A stretch of 64,000 nucleotides of DNA from Pseudoramibacter faecis (lineage in GTDB: Bacteria > Bacillota > Clostridia > Eubacteriales > Eubacteriaceae), in NCBI RefSeq assembly GCF_036289405.1, contig NZ_JAYFFI010000009.1, positions 15,143 through 79,142 on the forward strand, given 5' to 3'. Position numbers and translations under genes: made by a program. Every line of letters begins with the position of its first letter. Position 1 is the first letter of the stretch. The notes under the pieces were generated by a model. It made no database searches. It was given only the letters and a program-made list of their open reading frames with translations, and was not told the DNA's origin. Positions 1 to 8,456 of this stretch are shown here, piece by piece.

Positions 1-78
1 CAGATTAGCCCCTTTTCCCCCGAGAAGCTCACGCATATTTGCGTTACCTTCTGTAAACAGGTAAACCCACTTGTTCAT
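1..78 (-). CDS. ppdK: Pyruvate, phosphate dikinase, N-terminal fragment (runs off the left edge)
   Basis: Only the first 26 codons lie in the window. They read MNKWVYLFTEGNANMRELLG followed by GKGANL, which matches the conserved start of pyruvate phosphate dikinase (nucleotide-binding domain, usually near 875 residues). The enzyme interconverts pyruvate, ATP and phosphate with phosphoenolpyruvate, AMP and pyrophosphate. The ATG at 78 has a perfect AGGAGG at 85-90. It lies downstream of, and in the same direction as, the ccpN-like regulator, a common Firmicute arrangement. Family assignment rests on the N-terminal motif alone. Confidence 0.85.
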   Translation of the reverse strand, partial: MNKWVYLFTEGNANMRELLGGKGANL

Positions 79-152
79 AAAAAACCTCCTCAACACTTTT
101 TTGCACATAAAGTTTTATCTGAACATCCCTTCAAGGATAATTCATTCAATGT

Positions 153-788
153 CTAATCATCGTTTCCGAGATTAACGACATAACGCGTGATATTGGTCCG
201 AGAAATTTTTCCGATTAGTTCTAACCGTTCGACAGCATTTTGATCCTGTGCCTTGCGAATAATCGGCAATGATTCAACCTCGTATTTAATAGTCTTCTTC
301 GCCGCATCGTAAACTGATTCAGTTTCTTCCAAATAAATAATATTGGGCATGCGTGTCATGATAATGGATATTGGCAGCGTTTCAATATTTTCTTTGCCAA
401 TCATTGACTTCATAAAATCTTTTCGACTGACAATTCCCATCAGATAATCCTGATCTGTTACATAAATCGTACCGGCATTTTGCGTAAACATGGTGATAAT
501 CCCGTCGTAAATGGTGGTATCCATTGGAACTGTTGTGGGTTCTGTCTGAATATCCATAACCGAAATGGTCTTAATATACGAACCGATCATGTGCAAAATG
601 GATTTTCCAGTGTAGGAATAGCCAACCTTACGTTTAGCTTCTAAGACGCCGATCATCGTTAACAACGTTAAATCCGGGCGGATTGTTGCACGGTTAATAT
701 CAATTTTTTCAGCAATATCTTCACTTTTAATCGGCTCGTACTTTTTGACAATCTCGATAATTTTTTTTTGTCTTTCCGTCAACTCCAT
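153..788 (-). CDS. ccpN: CcpN-like transcriptional regulator (HTH plus two CBS domains)
   Basis: A 211-residue protein with an N-terminal DeoR/HTH_11-like helix-turn-helix (residues 1-60, including ERQKKIIEIVKKY and INRATIRPDL) followed by a pair of CBS domains (about 75-135 and 140-200). This is the architecture of CcpN/YqzB, which in Bacillus represses gluconeogenic genes according to the ATP/ADP state. An in-frame extension upstream to 863 is open, but the ATG at 788 has a GGTGG-type ribosome site close by and begins with the typical MELTERQ, so I chose it. Its neighbour is ppdK, so control of the pyruvate/PEP node is likely. The regulatory target here is inferred. Confidence 0.85.
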   Translation of the reverse strand: MELTERQKKIIEIVKKYEPIKSEDIAEKIDINRATIRPDLTLLTMIGVLEAKRKVGYSYTGKSILHMIGSYIKTISVMDIQTEPTTVPMDTTIYDGIITMFTQNAGTIYVTDQDYLMGIVSRKDFMKSMIGKENIETLPISIIMTRMPNIIYLEETESVYDAAKKTIKYEVESLPIIRKAQDQNAVERLELIGKISRTNITRYVVNLGNDD

Positions 789-819
789 CTTGTCACCACC
801 CATAACATTTATCATATTA

Positions 820-825
820 AGTATA
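820..825 (-). promoter_or_regulatory. Putative extended -10 of the ccpN promoter
   Basis: On the minus strand TATACT is preceded by TGT, an extended -10 arrangement, about 30 nt upstream of the ATG at 788. The -35 candidate (TTGCTT, 15 bp spacer) is poor, so the call depends on the extended element. Confidence 0.35.
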
Positions 826-882
826 ACACTTTTATGAATTAAGCAAAGCATTATCAAGTGCAAAATCTCGTTTTGGAACTAA

Positions 883-913
883 CAAAAAAATATCTGAATG
901 TAATTACGTCAGA
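883..913 (-). terminator. Rho-independent terminator after hisK
   Basis: TCTGA (893-897) pairs with TCAGA (909-913), with flanking A/T pairs extending the stem. On the minus strand it is followed by a run of seven T (883-889). It lies just past the hisK stop codon. The stem is short, so efficiency is uncertain. Confidence 0.55.
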
Positions 914-929
914 ATATGCATTGAAATTT

Positions 930-1799
930 TCAAATGCTTTTTTCAATATTTTCAATGGGTTGAACGGTCCATCTCCCCTCCTTTAAAATCATCATTTCTT
1001 TTATTTGCAATTGCGATAAAATATCTGGTAAGAATGTTTTAAACCCGTAATCAACCATCGGCAAGTCATGGCTATCGCCGCTGATTGTGATTGGAATCTT
1101 TAAGCGGTGTGCTTCTTTTAAAATATCGACAGAGGGATATAAACACGACGGTCCATAGCGATAAATGCCGCCCGTGTTGATCTCCAAAATAGAGCCTGAC
1201 TGGGCAATAGCTCCCAAGGCACTGTGCCAGCAGTCGCGATACCAGGCTGCCTGTTCTTCAAAGAAAATCTGAAGGGAATTATTTTTCTTGATCAAATCAA
1301 AATGAGCGATGATATCCGGTTTTAAGTCGGTAGCCATCTGGGCAATTCCCTGATAATAATCACCAACCATCTGAGCCACATTGTCATTATATAATGCCGT
1401 TAGGCCCGCCTGCATACTTTCAGGAGTATCATCAAAATAAGCTATTTCCCCGTCTGGCAGAGCCCCCATACAATGGATGCTGCCAATCCAGTAGTCCAGT
1501 GCCGGTAATGTTTTTTGAACTCGTTCCGAAATTCCTTGTGTATCCATATAATAGTCAATTTCCAGTCCGGTATAAATTTTGATTTGATTTTTAAACCGTA
1601 CTTTGAGCGATTCAATGGTTTGAAGATAGTTGGGCAAATCATCGTCTGCCATGGTCCAATCGTTTGAATACTTTAAAGGTGCATGACTTGAGAATCCGAT
1701 GCTGGTCAATCCGGCCTGAATAGCAGCCTTAGTCATCGCCGCGGCAGATTGTTTGCCGTCACAAAAGTCCGTATGGATATGGTAGTTACTCTGGATCAT
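930..1799 (-). CDS. hisK: Histidinol-phosphatase, PHP family
   Basis: A 289-residue PHP-domain phosphatase of the HisK/HisJ type, which removes phosphate from L-histidinol phosphate in histidine biosynthesis. The N-terminal metal-binding motif HIHTDFCDG (from residue 7) is clear, with further ligand motifs ITISGDSHD near the C-terminus and GLEIDYY in the middle. Length is normal for the family. No other his gene is present in the window, so it is detached from the pathway. AAAGGAAA lies just upstream of the ATG. Unusually, a terminator hairpin for the upstream transporter genes ends only 14 nt before the start codon. Confidence 0.85.
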   Translation of the reverse strand: MIQSNYHIHTDFCDGKQSAAAMTKAAIQAGLTSIGFSSHAPLKYSNDWTMADDDLPNYLQTIESLKVRFKNQIKIYTGLEIDYYMDTQGISERVQKTLPALDYWIGSIHCMGALPDGEIAYFDDTPESMQAGLTALYNDNVAQMVGDYYQGIAQMATDLKPDIIAHFDLIKKNNSLQIFFEEQAAWYRDCWHSALGAIAQSGSILEINTGGIYRYGPSCLYPSVDILKEAHRLKIPITISGDSHDLPMVDYGFKTFLPDILSQLQIKEMMILKEGRWTVQPIENIEKSI

Positions 1800-1812
1800 C
1801 GATTTCCTTTCT

Positions 1813-1846
1813 AAAAAAGAGCACCTCTCCGTTGAAAGATGCTCTT
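1813..1846 (-). terminator. Terminator of the amino-acid ABC transporter genes
   Basis: AAGAGCA (1817-1823) pairs with TGCTCTT (1840-1846), with extra inner pairs, followed on the minus strand by T6 (1813-1818). It sits between the ATPase stop codon and hisK, with almost no room for a separate hisK promoter. Confidence 0.75.
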
Positions 1847-1857
1847 AAATTGGTTCA

Positions 1858-2652
1858 TTACAATATTTTATTCAGAAAGCTCTTGGTGCGTTCTTCCTTG
1901 GGATGAGCGATCACTTCTTCCGGCGTTCCTTCTTCGCAAATGACGCCATCATCCATGAAAATCACGCGATCAGCCACTTCGCGAGCAAAGCCGATTTCAT
2001 GCGTGACAATGATCATGGTCATCCCCGCTTGAGCCAATGCTTTCATGGTTTCCAGCACATCGCCGACCAACTCCGGATCCAAAGCTGATGTCGGTTCATC
2101 AAAAAGCATGATCTTCGGATCCATGGCCAAAGCCCGGGCAATCGCAACGCGCTGTTGTTGCCCGCCGGACAAACGAATCGGAAATTCATTCGCACGGTCT
2201 TTCAGGCCAACCATGTCCAAAAGTTCTAATCCTCGTGCCTGAATTTGTTGCTTGTTCACCTTTTTAACGGTAATCGGAGCAACGGTCACATTATCAATCA
2301 CCGATAAATGTGGAAACAAATTAAAGTTCTGGAACACCATCCCCAAATCGCAACGAAGTTTTTGCAGTTGACTGCCGTCGATATGGGTGATGGTCTTATC
2401 TTTTTTCCGCTTGTCCATCAGCTCTTCTTCAATATAGATTTCTCCATCGGTAATGCGTTCCAATTGGTTGAGGCAACGGAGCATCGTGCTCTTTCCGGAA
2501 CCGGATGGCCCGATAATGCAGACAACTTCTCCCCGCTTCACAAAAAAATCGACACCCTTTAAAACTTCCAAATCGCCAAAATACTTCGTCAGTCCTTTAA
2601 CGCGCACCATGATTTCTTCGTTGTTCGTTTGTGTTATTTGATTGGTCGCCAT
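1858..2652 (-). CDS. glnQ: Polar amino acid ABC transporter, ATP-binding protein (GlnQ type)
   Basis: A 264-residue ABC ATPase for uptake of a polar amino acid, probably glutamine/glutamate class. Visible motifs are Walker A GPSGSGKST (about 48-56), the signature LSGGQQQR, Walker B IMLFDEPTSALDPE and the switch His in VTHE. The ATG at 2652 is 4 nt after the permease stop, with AGAAGG upstream. A longer reading from 2679 overlaps the permease and is less likely. It is the second gene of a two-gene operon and no substrate-binding protein gene is adjacent. Exact substrate cannot be read from the sequence. Confidence 0.88.
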   Translation of the reverse strand: MATNQITQTNNEEIMVRVKGLTKYFGDLEVLKGVDFFVKRGEVVCIIGPSGSGKSTMLRCLNQLERITDGEIYIEEELMDKRKKDKTITHIDGSQLQKLRCDLGMVFQNFNLFPHLSVIDNVTVAPITVKKVNKQQIQARGLELLDMVGLKDRANEFPIRLSGGQQQRVAIARALAMDPKIMLFDEPTSALDPELVGDVLETMKALAQAGMTMIIVTHEIGFAREVADRVIFMDDGVICEEGTPEEVIAHPKEERTKSFLNKIL

Positions 2653-2656
2653 ATGC

Positions 2657-3322
2657 TTACCTTCTTTCGTACGCGCCAAAGCGAGTTTCTAACTTATCAA
2701 AAATAACTTGGAGAATAGTCGTTAAAAATAAATAAATCGCGGCAGCGTAAAGATAATAAATCCAGTTTCCCGTCGAACTGGCCATGGTCTTGACCGTTCG
2801 CAGGACATCAAAAAGAGCAATGGTTGAAACCAATGAAGTGTCTTTCAGCAGCATGATCAATTCGTTGCCTAACGGCGCCACTAAACGTTTGAACGTCTGC
2901 GGGATAATAATCTTTCGCATGGCCTGATGATAGCTCATCCCCAACGCTTTGGCGGCTTCCATTTGACCTTCCGGAATGGACTCAATTGCGGCCCGAATGA
3001 TTTCGGCCATATATGCGGTTGAATTCAGTGAGAAGGTTACAAAAGCGCAGAACATCGGATCAATCACAAAGGTCGATCCTGTCGCATTGAGATAAATGAT
3101 CGGAACGGCAAAATAAACAATGAATAATTGCAAAAGCAATGGGGTTCCGCGAAAAAACCATACATAAAACCAAGTTACCGCATTAGCAACTTTATTGTGG
3201 GATATTCGCCCGAGTGCCACAACAATGCCCAAGATCGCACCAAAGACAACAGCAACAATTGCTACCTCAATGGTTAAGACGGTCCCGCTAAAAATAGCCC
3301 ACATTTGGGTAGAGGTTAACAA
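2657..3322 (-). CDS. glnP: Polar amino acid ABC transporter, permease (HisM/GlnP type)
   Basis: A 221-residue inner-membrane permease with about five hydrophobic segments and the EAA loop (EAAKALGMSYHQAMRKIIIPQ) that contacts the ATPase. The start is a TTG at 3322 preceded by a GAGG site. An internal ATG lies six codons later. No extracellular solute-binding domain is fused and none is encoded on either side, so the binding protein must come from elsewhere. The gene is cotranscribed with the ATPase from the promoter at 3374-3402. Confidence 0.85.
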   Translation of the reverse strand: MLTSTQMWAIFSGTVLTIEVAIVAVVFGAILGIVVALGRISHNKVANAVTWFYVWFFRGTPLLLQLFIVYFAVPIIYLNATGSTFVIDPMFCAFVTFSLNSTAYMAEIIRAAIESIPEGQMEAAKALGMSYHQAMRKIIIPQTFKRLVAPLGNELIMLLKDTSLVSTIALFDVLRTVKTMASSTGNWIYYLYAAAIYLFLTTILQVIFDKLETRFGAYERR

Positions 3323-3373
3323 ATAAAACGCCTCGCTTCCTTGATAAAGTATTTTTAAACAAATTTACAAATA

Positions 3374-3402
3374 ATTATACATGATACAGAAGACGGCTGC
3401 AA
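3374..3402 (-). promoter_or_regulatory. Promoter of the glnPQ-type operon
   Basis: Minus strand TTGCAG (3397-3402), 17 bp spacer, TATAAT (3374-3379), 52 nt upstream of the permease start. This shows the operon begins with the permease, with no upstream binding-protein gene in the same transcript. Confidence 0.6.
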
Positions 3403-3444
3403 TCAAAAATATTTATTCATATCGCAAACCCATGCCTTCTTACG

Positions 3445-4632
3445 TTAAAATAATGTGCGCAAAAATACCTGAATGATGTGAAAACTTCCGACAATATTTC
3501 CCAAAGCGCAGCCTAAATTGGTCAGAATAACAACCAGCAGCACCCGCGTGATCTGATTATGCCAAATACCCTTCAAATGATTCAAATCATGCGAAAGATT
3601 TTCAAAATCGGTCACCCTCGGTTTGCGCCAATGGGCTTCGCTGATACCGGCAAACCAGCCGGTTGCCAAAACAGGACTCAATGCCGAAATCGGCGCCATT
3701 GCAATCGATACGAGAATGGTCAGCGGATGTGCCAAAGATATCAGGGCTCCAACGCCTGCGCCGCTCATGGTTAAAAGAAGCCAATTACGTGTTTGTGTCC
3801 ATCCAGCGCGCGGACTGATTGACAGCGTTAAAATCACCATGAACACCAACAAGGCGGATACGCTCCAACCGATGACTTTTCCAGTTTTTGATTTTGGTGG
3901 TGCTGTTTCCAGCGGTTCCAAGTTATGTGTCTCTTTCCAATTTTTTAGAATCCCAGGAATATGAGCGGCCCCCACAACAGCAACGATATGCTGCCCCGGC
4001 GCGCGTTTGATTTTTTCGCAAAGATAAGTGTCCCTTTCGTCGACGAGATATCGCTTAATTCCATGATAATGCTCTGACAATGCCATCAGCGAAGCATTGA
4101 GCATATCTTCTTGTTTTAATTCCTCAATATCTTCCTCGGATAAAGTTTCATTATCAAAAAGACTCAAAGCAATCGAGACCATTAATTTACATTTTTCCCA
4201 GAGAGAAGATCCCCGCCAAATGCGATTAAAGGTGATTTGAATATCTCGATCTGCCAAAACAATATCCGCGCCGACATCTTTGGCGGAATCAATGGCCTTC
4301 AGCATCTCTCCTCCGGTCTGAACCCCAAGTTGTTCGGCGATCTTTTGCTGATAATGGGATAGGAGAATGTTTATGAACATAAAACCGGCACGTCCGTCCT
4401 TGATCACTTGGACAAAAGCCGTATCGGACCAGGCCTGTTTTTGAGTGATCGTTTGAAAGCGTCCCTGATCCAGCTCGATACAGACCGTGTCTGGCATCTG
4501 CTCATCAATCACCTGCTGAACCAATTTCGCACTTTCTGACGAAACGTGGGCGGTCCCAATCAAAATATATTCTTTGTTTTCGTCCGTTATTTGGATGATT
4601 CCATTCTCCAGGTATTCAATATTTTTTTTCAT
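3445..4632 (-). CDS. TraB/PrgY family membrane protein
   Basis: A 395-residue protein of the TraB family (TIGR00261-like). The N-terminal half holds the conserved GTAHVS motif (about residue 25), CIELD, and VVGAAHIPGI near residue 230. The C-terminal third has about four hydrophobic segments. PrgY of Enterococcus plasmids reduces pheromone activity, while the chromosomal members are poorly characterised and are proposed to be metalloprotease-like. An upstream in-frame extension to 4686 runs through a terminator hairpin, so I start at the ATG at 4632. Function here is unknown. Sequence assignment to the family is good. Confidence 0.8.
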   Translation of the reverse strand: MKKNIEYLENGIIQITDENKEYILIGTAHVSSESAKLVQQVIDEQMPDTVCIELDQGRFQTITQKQAWSDTAFVQVIKDGRAGFMFINILLSHYQQKIAEQLGVQTGGEMLKAIDSAKDVGADIVLADRDIQITFNRIWRGSSLWEKCKLMVSIALSLFDNETLSEEDIEELKQEDMLNASLMALSEHYHGIKRYLVDERDTYLCEKIKRAPGQHIVAVVGAAHIPGILKNWKETHNLEPLETAPPKSKTGKVIGWSVSALLVFMVILTLSISPRAGWTQTRNWLLLTMSGAGVGALISLAHPLTILVSIAMAPISALSPVLATGWFAGISEAHWRKPRVTDFENLSHDLNHLKGIWHNQITRVLLVVILTNLGCALGNIVGSFHIIQVFLRTLF

Positions 4633-4650
4633 AATTAGTGAAACTCCGAC

Positions 4651-4684
4651 AAAAAAAGCATGTTTGAATTTAAACATGCTTTTC
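4651..4684 (-). terminator. Terminator of the fumarase/aminotransferase/LacI operon
   Basis: AAGCATGTTT (4656-4665) pairs with AAACATGCTT (4672-4681) around a six-base loop, followed on the minus strand by T7. It lies between the LacI gene and the TraB gene and separates the two transcripts. Confidence 0.8.
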
Positions 4685-4707
4685 AAATATCAAGGCATAT
4701 TTTTATT

Positions 4708-5721
4708 TTATGCTTTGCGAACATCTTTCAGAGATTCGCGAATTTTCAAATCGTAAGGAACGTACAGCGTTTTGGTTTCTGTTTCTTCTTTTTCGCACAT
4801 TTTAATGAGCATGCGCGTAGCCACAGCCCCAATGTCATACATCGGCTGGGAAATCGTCGTGATTTTAGGGCTGACCCACTCGGCGACCCAGAAGTTATTA
4901 AACCCACAAACAGAAATATCATCCGGTACTTTTTTCCCGCTTTGCTCCACTTCGCGAATCGCGCCCAGGGCCATCTGATCGTTATAACAGAATACATTGG
5001 TAAAGGGCACGTCTCCTTCCAGGGCATTGTGCATCATATGTGCACCGCTAAGAACACTGCTGTTGCCGTAAAGCACCAATGCCGAATCAAAATCCAGCCC
5101 CTTTTCGGCATATGCGCGCTTAAAGCCCTCCATGCGTTTGAGGGTGATATAACCGTTTTCGCTGTTATCGTTAAAAATAGCGTTGTGTGTATGTCCCGCT
5201 TCAATTGCTTTGATTGCTAAATCATAAGCCGCTGCTTCATTGTCGACCAGAACCCCCGATAATTTCGCGGAATCGTCCGGCACGCAGCCCAGAACGACTT
5301 CGCAAGATGCATCAATAAGTTCCTGACGCATTTCTTCTGTCAAGTCCTTGCCGACATAAATGACACCGTCGCATTGCTTTTCCACCAATACATCCAAAGA
5401 CTTCTTTTCCTTTTCGGGATCGAAGTCGGTATTGCTCAAAATAATATTGTAGTTGTAAATGCCGCAAACATCTTCGGCTCCGCGGACCATTTCGGTGTAA
5501 AAAGGATCCGTGATATTGGGGATCATAATTCCAAGTGTGTTGGTCTTTTGAATTTTAAGGCTCCGTGCAATGGCATTCGGTTTATAGCCGGTCTTTTTAA
5601 TCGCGGCCAGAACACGTTCCCGCGTTTCTTCATTGACCAACGGAATATTATTGACAACACGCGATACCGTTGCAACAGAAACATTGGCTTCTCTGGCAAC
5701 ATCAACAATTTTAACTTTCAT
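4708..5721 (-). CDS. LacI/CcpA-family transcriptional regulator
   Basis: A 337-residue repressor with the LacI helix-turn-helix at the N-terminus (VDVAREANVSVATVSRVVN) and hinge YKPNAIARSLK, followed by a periplasmic-binding-protein-like effector domain. The C-terminal half contains YNDQMALGAIREVEQ and TISQPMYDIG as in CcpA/PurR relatives. It is the last gene of an operon with fumarase and an aminotransferase, so it may govern this operon or report on its substrate. It may be a CcpA paralogue, but the operon position argues for a dedicated role. Effector unknown. Confidence 0.85.
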   Translation of the reverse strand: MKVKIVDVAREANVSVATVSRVVNNIPLVNEETRERVLAAIKKTGYKPNAIARSLKIQKTNTLGIMIPNITDPFYTEMVRGAEDVCGIYNYNIILSNTDFDPEKEKKSLDVLVEKQCDGVIYVGKDLTEEMRQELIDASCEVVLGCVPDDSAKLSGVLVDNEAAAYDLAIKAIEAGHTHNAIFNDNSENGYITLKRMEGFKRAYAEKGLDFDSALVLYGNSSVLSGAHMMHNALEGDVPFTNVFCYNDQMALGAIREVEQSGKKVPDDISVCGFNNFWVAEWVSPKITTISQPMYDIGAVATRMLIKMCEKEETETKTLYVPYDLKIRESLKDVRKA

Positions 5722-5741
5722 TTTATAGCCTCCTTAAGGGA

Positions 5742-6989
5742 TTAGCCGTCGATTTCCACTAAAGCTTTTTTAATCAGGGCCGGTGCTTTGCGACATTTTT
5801 CTTCATTGACTGCACAAGGGGCAAAGCGCAACCCCTTTGCCAAAGCTACCAGGAAGAAATCCTCTTTCATCAAATAGTCACGCACTGCTTCTGGATTCTT
5901 GCTGGGAACCGACAAGAAGAACCCATCACGATAGGTACAGGTTTTCAGGCCGACTTCTTTTGCGGCATCCGTGAAGGCCTTGGCACGCATTTGAAGAATG
6001 TCACGCCATTTTGCCTGTTCCGTTTCAAATCGGTTCAGTAAGATCGGATCCGAAACAATATTAGCCAAGGTCGTCTGTGCGACGTGGGTGCCGTTGGACC
6101 AAGTCCCGCGGTTGGAATAGGCTCCCGCTGCGGCAAACTCGTTGGCAATTTCTTCCGTCGGTGCCACACAAAGCAGCGCTCCATTGCGCAGGCCGTACAT
6201 GGTGTACGCTTTCGAAGCTGAATAAGCATACAATGGCAACACATTTTCCGGCATGCCGGTCAACAATTCCATAAATGCCCGGGCATCTTCACCTTGGCCG
6301 GCAAAATCAATATAAGCAATATCGCAAAGCACAATAATGCGCCATTCGGGATGAGCCTTGGCCTGTTCGGTATAAAAAGCGATTAGTTCTTTCCATTCAT
6401 CAACGGAGATACTGTAACCCGTTGGATTGTGGGCCGGTGTGTTCAGGATGGATAAAACGCGATGCTGGCTTTTGAAAAGCTTCAAGAATACTTCTTTATA
6501 GGATTCCATATTGAAATTGCCTTCATCGTTAAACAGCTGAAATGTTGTGATCTTGCGATGGTTTTCATCGGCAATGGTGCCATAAGGCGCCCAGTGCCAA
6601 TCCTGAACCAAAATGGTGTCGCCAACCTCTGAATAATTGGCGACTGCATTGCGAATCGCACCCGTTCCGCCCGGTGTGGCCACCGCTTTGATATAGCCTT
6701 CCGGCTTATGATGTTTGAAACAAGCATAAACCACATTTTCCAAAAATTCCGGCGTCCCCGCAATCCCAGCATAGGCTGCAATCCCAGCGTCTGGAATATC
6801 TCTGAAAACAGAATAGACAGAATCAAAAGTCACAAGCTTGCCATCGTCATCCATAAATGCGCCCAGGGTTGAATTAATGACTTTATCTCGGCCAATTTCC
6901 GCAATGCGTTTATTGGCTTCAGAAGCCACCTGGAAAATCGGATCCGTTCCCTGAGCCCTTACAGATGTTTCAATCACCATTCTATTCAC
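5742..6989 (-). CDS. PLP-dependent class I/II aminotransferase (aspartate/aromatic type)
   Basis: A 415-residue fold-type I aminotransferase. The likely PLP lysine is in YSASKAYTMYGLRNG. Other hallmarks are NTPAHNPTG and CDIAYIDFAG, with GLRFAPCAV near the C-terminus holding the substrate-carboxylate arginine. I chose the GTG at 6989 because a GGAGGA lies 8 nt upstream. This start overlaps the fumarase beta stop by 8 bp, which suggests translational coupling. The ATG at 6980 is too far from the SD. Linked to fumarase, it fits aspartate/oxaloacetate or aromatic amino-acid metabolism. Substrate is inferred. Confidence 0.8.
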   Translation of the reverse strand: MNRMVIETSVRAQGTDPIFQVASEANKRIAEIGRDKVINSTLGAFMDDDGKLVTFDSVYSVFRDIPDAGIAAYAGIAGTPEFLENVVYACFKHHKPEGYIKAVATPGGTGAIRNAVANYSEVGDTILVQDWHWAPYGTIADENHRKITTFQLFNDEGNFNMESYKEVFLKLFKSQHRVLSILNTPAHNPTGYSISVDEWKELIAFYTEQAKAHPEWRIIVLCDIAYIDFAGQGEDARAFMELLTGMPENVLPLYAYSASKAYTMYGLRNGALLCVAPTEEIANEFAAAGAYSNRGTWSNGTHVAQTTLANIVSDPILLNRFETEQAKWRDILQMRAKAFTDAAKEVGLKTCTYRDGFFLSVPSKNPEAVRDYLMKEDFFLVALAKGLRFAPCAVNEEKCRKAPALIKKALVEIDG

Positions 6990-7554
6990 AATCTTGTCCT
7001 CCATTTATGTAGTTTCTATATTTTTTTATACCCTTCTGGTATATATTGTTTCCTTTTGCATCAATTGCCACGATAACTGGAAAATCTTTTACCTTTAATT
7101 TCCGGATGGCCTCTGTTCCCAGATCGTCGTAAGCGATAATTTCAACCGCTTGAATATGGTCGGCACATAAACTGCCTGTCCCGCCTACACAAGAAAAGTA
7201 AACAGCCTTTTTTTGTTTTATCGCGTCAATAACCGCCTCTGTCCGATTGCCCTTGCCAATCATCCCTTTTAATCCACGAGCCAAAAGCTGAGGGGTATAA
7301 GCATCCATTCGGTGACTGGTTGTGGGACCGGCCGGCCCGATGATTTCGCCTGGTGCCGCTGGACATGGTCCCATATAAAAAATAATCTGATCGCGTATAT
7401 CAATGGGTAGTGACTTCCCACAATTCAAGTTTTCAATCATGCGCTTGTGCGCTGCGTCTCTTGCTGTATAAATAATACCGTCAATAAATACCTGTTCGCC
7501 GGCTGTTAATGAGGCAATATCTTCCGATGACAAGGGTGTTTGTAAGTGTTTCAT
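6982..7554 (-). CDS. fumB: Fumarate hydratase class I, beta subunit (or L-tartrate dehydratase beta)
   Basis: A 190-residue protein matching the C-terminal half of iron-sulfur class I fumarases and tartrate dehydratases, with GPAGPTTSHRMDAYTP, the swivelling-domain motif GKGNR and YFSCVGGTGSL. With the alpha subunit it hydrates fumarate to malate. The start ATG overlaps the alpha stop as ATGA at 7552-7556, preceded by GGAAAGG. The two-subunit form is typical of anaerobes. Tartrate dehydratase has the same architecture and cannot be excluded from sequence alone. Confidence 0.85.
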   Translation of the reverse strand: MKHLQTPLSSEDIASLTAGEQVFIDGIIYTARDAAHKRMIENLNCGKSLPIDIRDQIIFYMGPCPAAPGEIIGPAGPTTSHRMDAYTPQLLARGLKGMIGKGNRTEAVIDAIKQKKAVYFSCVGGTGSLCADHIQAVEIIAYDDLGTEAIRKLKVKDFPVIVAIDAKGNNIYQKGIKKYRNYINGGQDCE

Positions 7555-8396
7555 CAAAGCACAACCTTTCCATGTCGATCGACATAGCAACAAAGATTAA
7601 CAGCAACCGGCAGGCCGGCAATATGTGTCGGATAATCTAAAATGTGGACCCCCAACACTGTGTTAAGGCCGCCCATTCCCATGGGGCCGATTCCCGATGT
7701 ATTGCCCTGCGTTAAAATTTCATTTTCTAATATGGCAAGATGCTTTTGGGGATGCTTTTGATTTAAAGGAATCGTCAATGCTTCTTTTGACAAAAGCGCT
7801 GCCTTTTCAAAAGTTCCGCCTAATCCCACACCGACAATAATCGGCGCACACGCATTGGGAGCCCCTTTATTAATGGTTTCCAACACGAATTTTTTCACAC
7901 CTTCAATACCGTCTGATGGTTTCAGCATTTTGAGTGCACTGGTATTTTCACTGCCAAATCCCTTGGCCATCACTGTTATTTCCAGTGTTTCACCCTCAAC
8001 AATCTGATAATGGATAATCGCCGGCGTATTATCATTGGTATTCACCCGCAATAATGGATCCGCCACCACCGATTTGCGAAGAAATCCCTCCGCATAGCCC
8101 TTGCGAACCCCCGCCTGAATGGCGTTTTCTAAACAGCCGCCTTCAATGTGAACATCCTGTCCGAGTTTGACAAAAACGATCGTCATCCCCGTATCCTGGC
8201 AGATGGGACGATGGCGTTCTTGCGCCAAATCGATATTTTGATGTATGAGTGCTAAAATGCCTTGTCCCGTTTCAGAAATTTCTGATGCTTCCGCTGCTTG
8301 GAGCGCTTCAAGAACATCCGGATTAAGTTTGGCATTGATATCAATGCATAATTTTGCAATCTCTTTCTCGATGACATCTGTTTGAATTATTTTCAT
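7554..8396 (-). CDS. fumA: Fumarate hydratase class I, alpha subunit (or L-tartrate dehydratase alpha)
   Basis: A 280-residue catalytic subunit with the cysteines that hold the oxygen-labile [4Fe-4S] cluster, in PICQDTGMT, GAPNACAPIIVG and near the C-terminus. GMGGLNTVLGVHI is also conserved. I start at the ATG at 8396 with AGAGG just upstream. A TTG 39 nt further upstream is possible but lacks support. First gene of the operon fumarase alpha, beta, aminotransferase, LacI regulator. Confidence 0.85.
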   Translation of the reverse strand: MKIIQTDVIEKEIAKLCIDINAKLNPDVLEALQAAEASEISETGQGILALIHQNIDLAQERHRPICQDTGMTIVFVKLGQDVHIEGGCLENAIQAGVRKGYAEGFLRKSVVADPLLRVNTNDNTPAIIHYQIVEGETLEITVMAKGFGSENTSALKMLKPSDGIEGVKKFVLETINKGAPNACAPIIVGVGLGGTFEKAALLSKEALTIPLNQKHPQKHLAILENEILTQGNTSGIGPMGMGGLNTVLGVHILDYPTHIAGLPVAVNLCCYVDRHGKVVL

Positions 8397-8447
8397 GGTG
8401 CCTCTTAACAACGCATTTTTAAAAATCACTTTCAAAATAACAGCATT

Positions 8448-8456
8448 ATTATAACA
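8448..8456 (-). promoter_or_regulatory. Possible extended -10 for the fumarase operon
   Basis: Minus strand TGTTATAAT, an extended -10 (TGn before TATAAT), about 50 nt upstream of the fumarase alpha start. No good -35 was found. Confidence 0.4.

Noticed and set aside
4660..5220. 186-codon plus-strand frame over the LacI gene
   Set aside because: Shadow of the LacI-family gene and its terminator.
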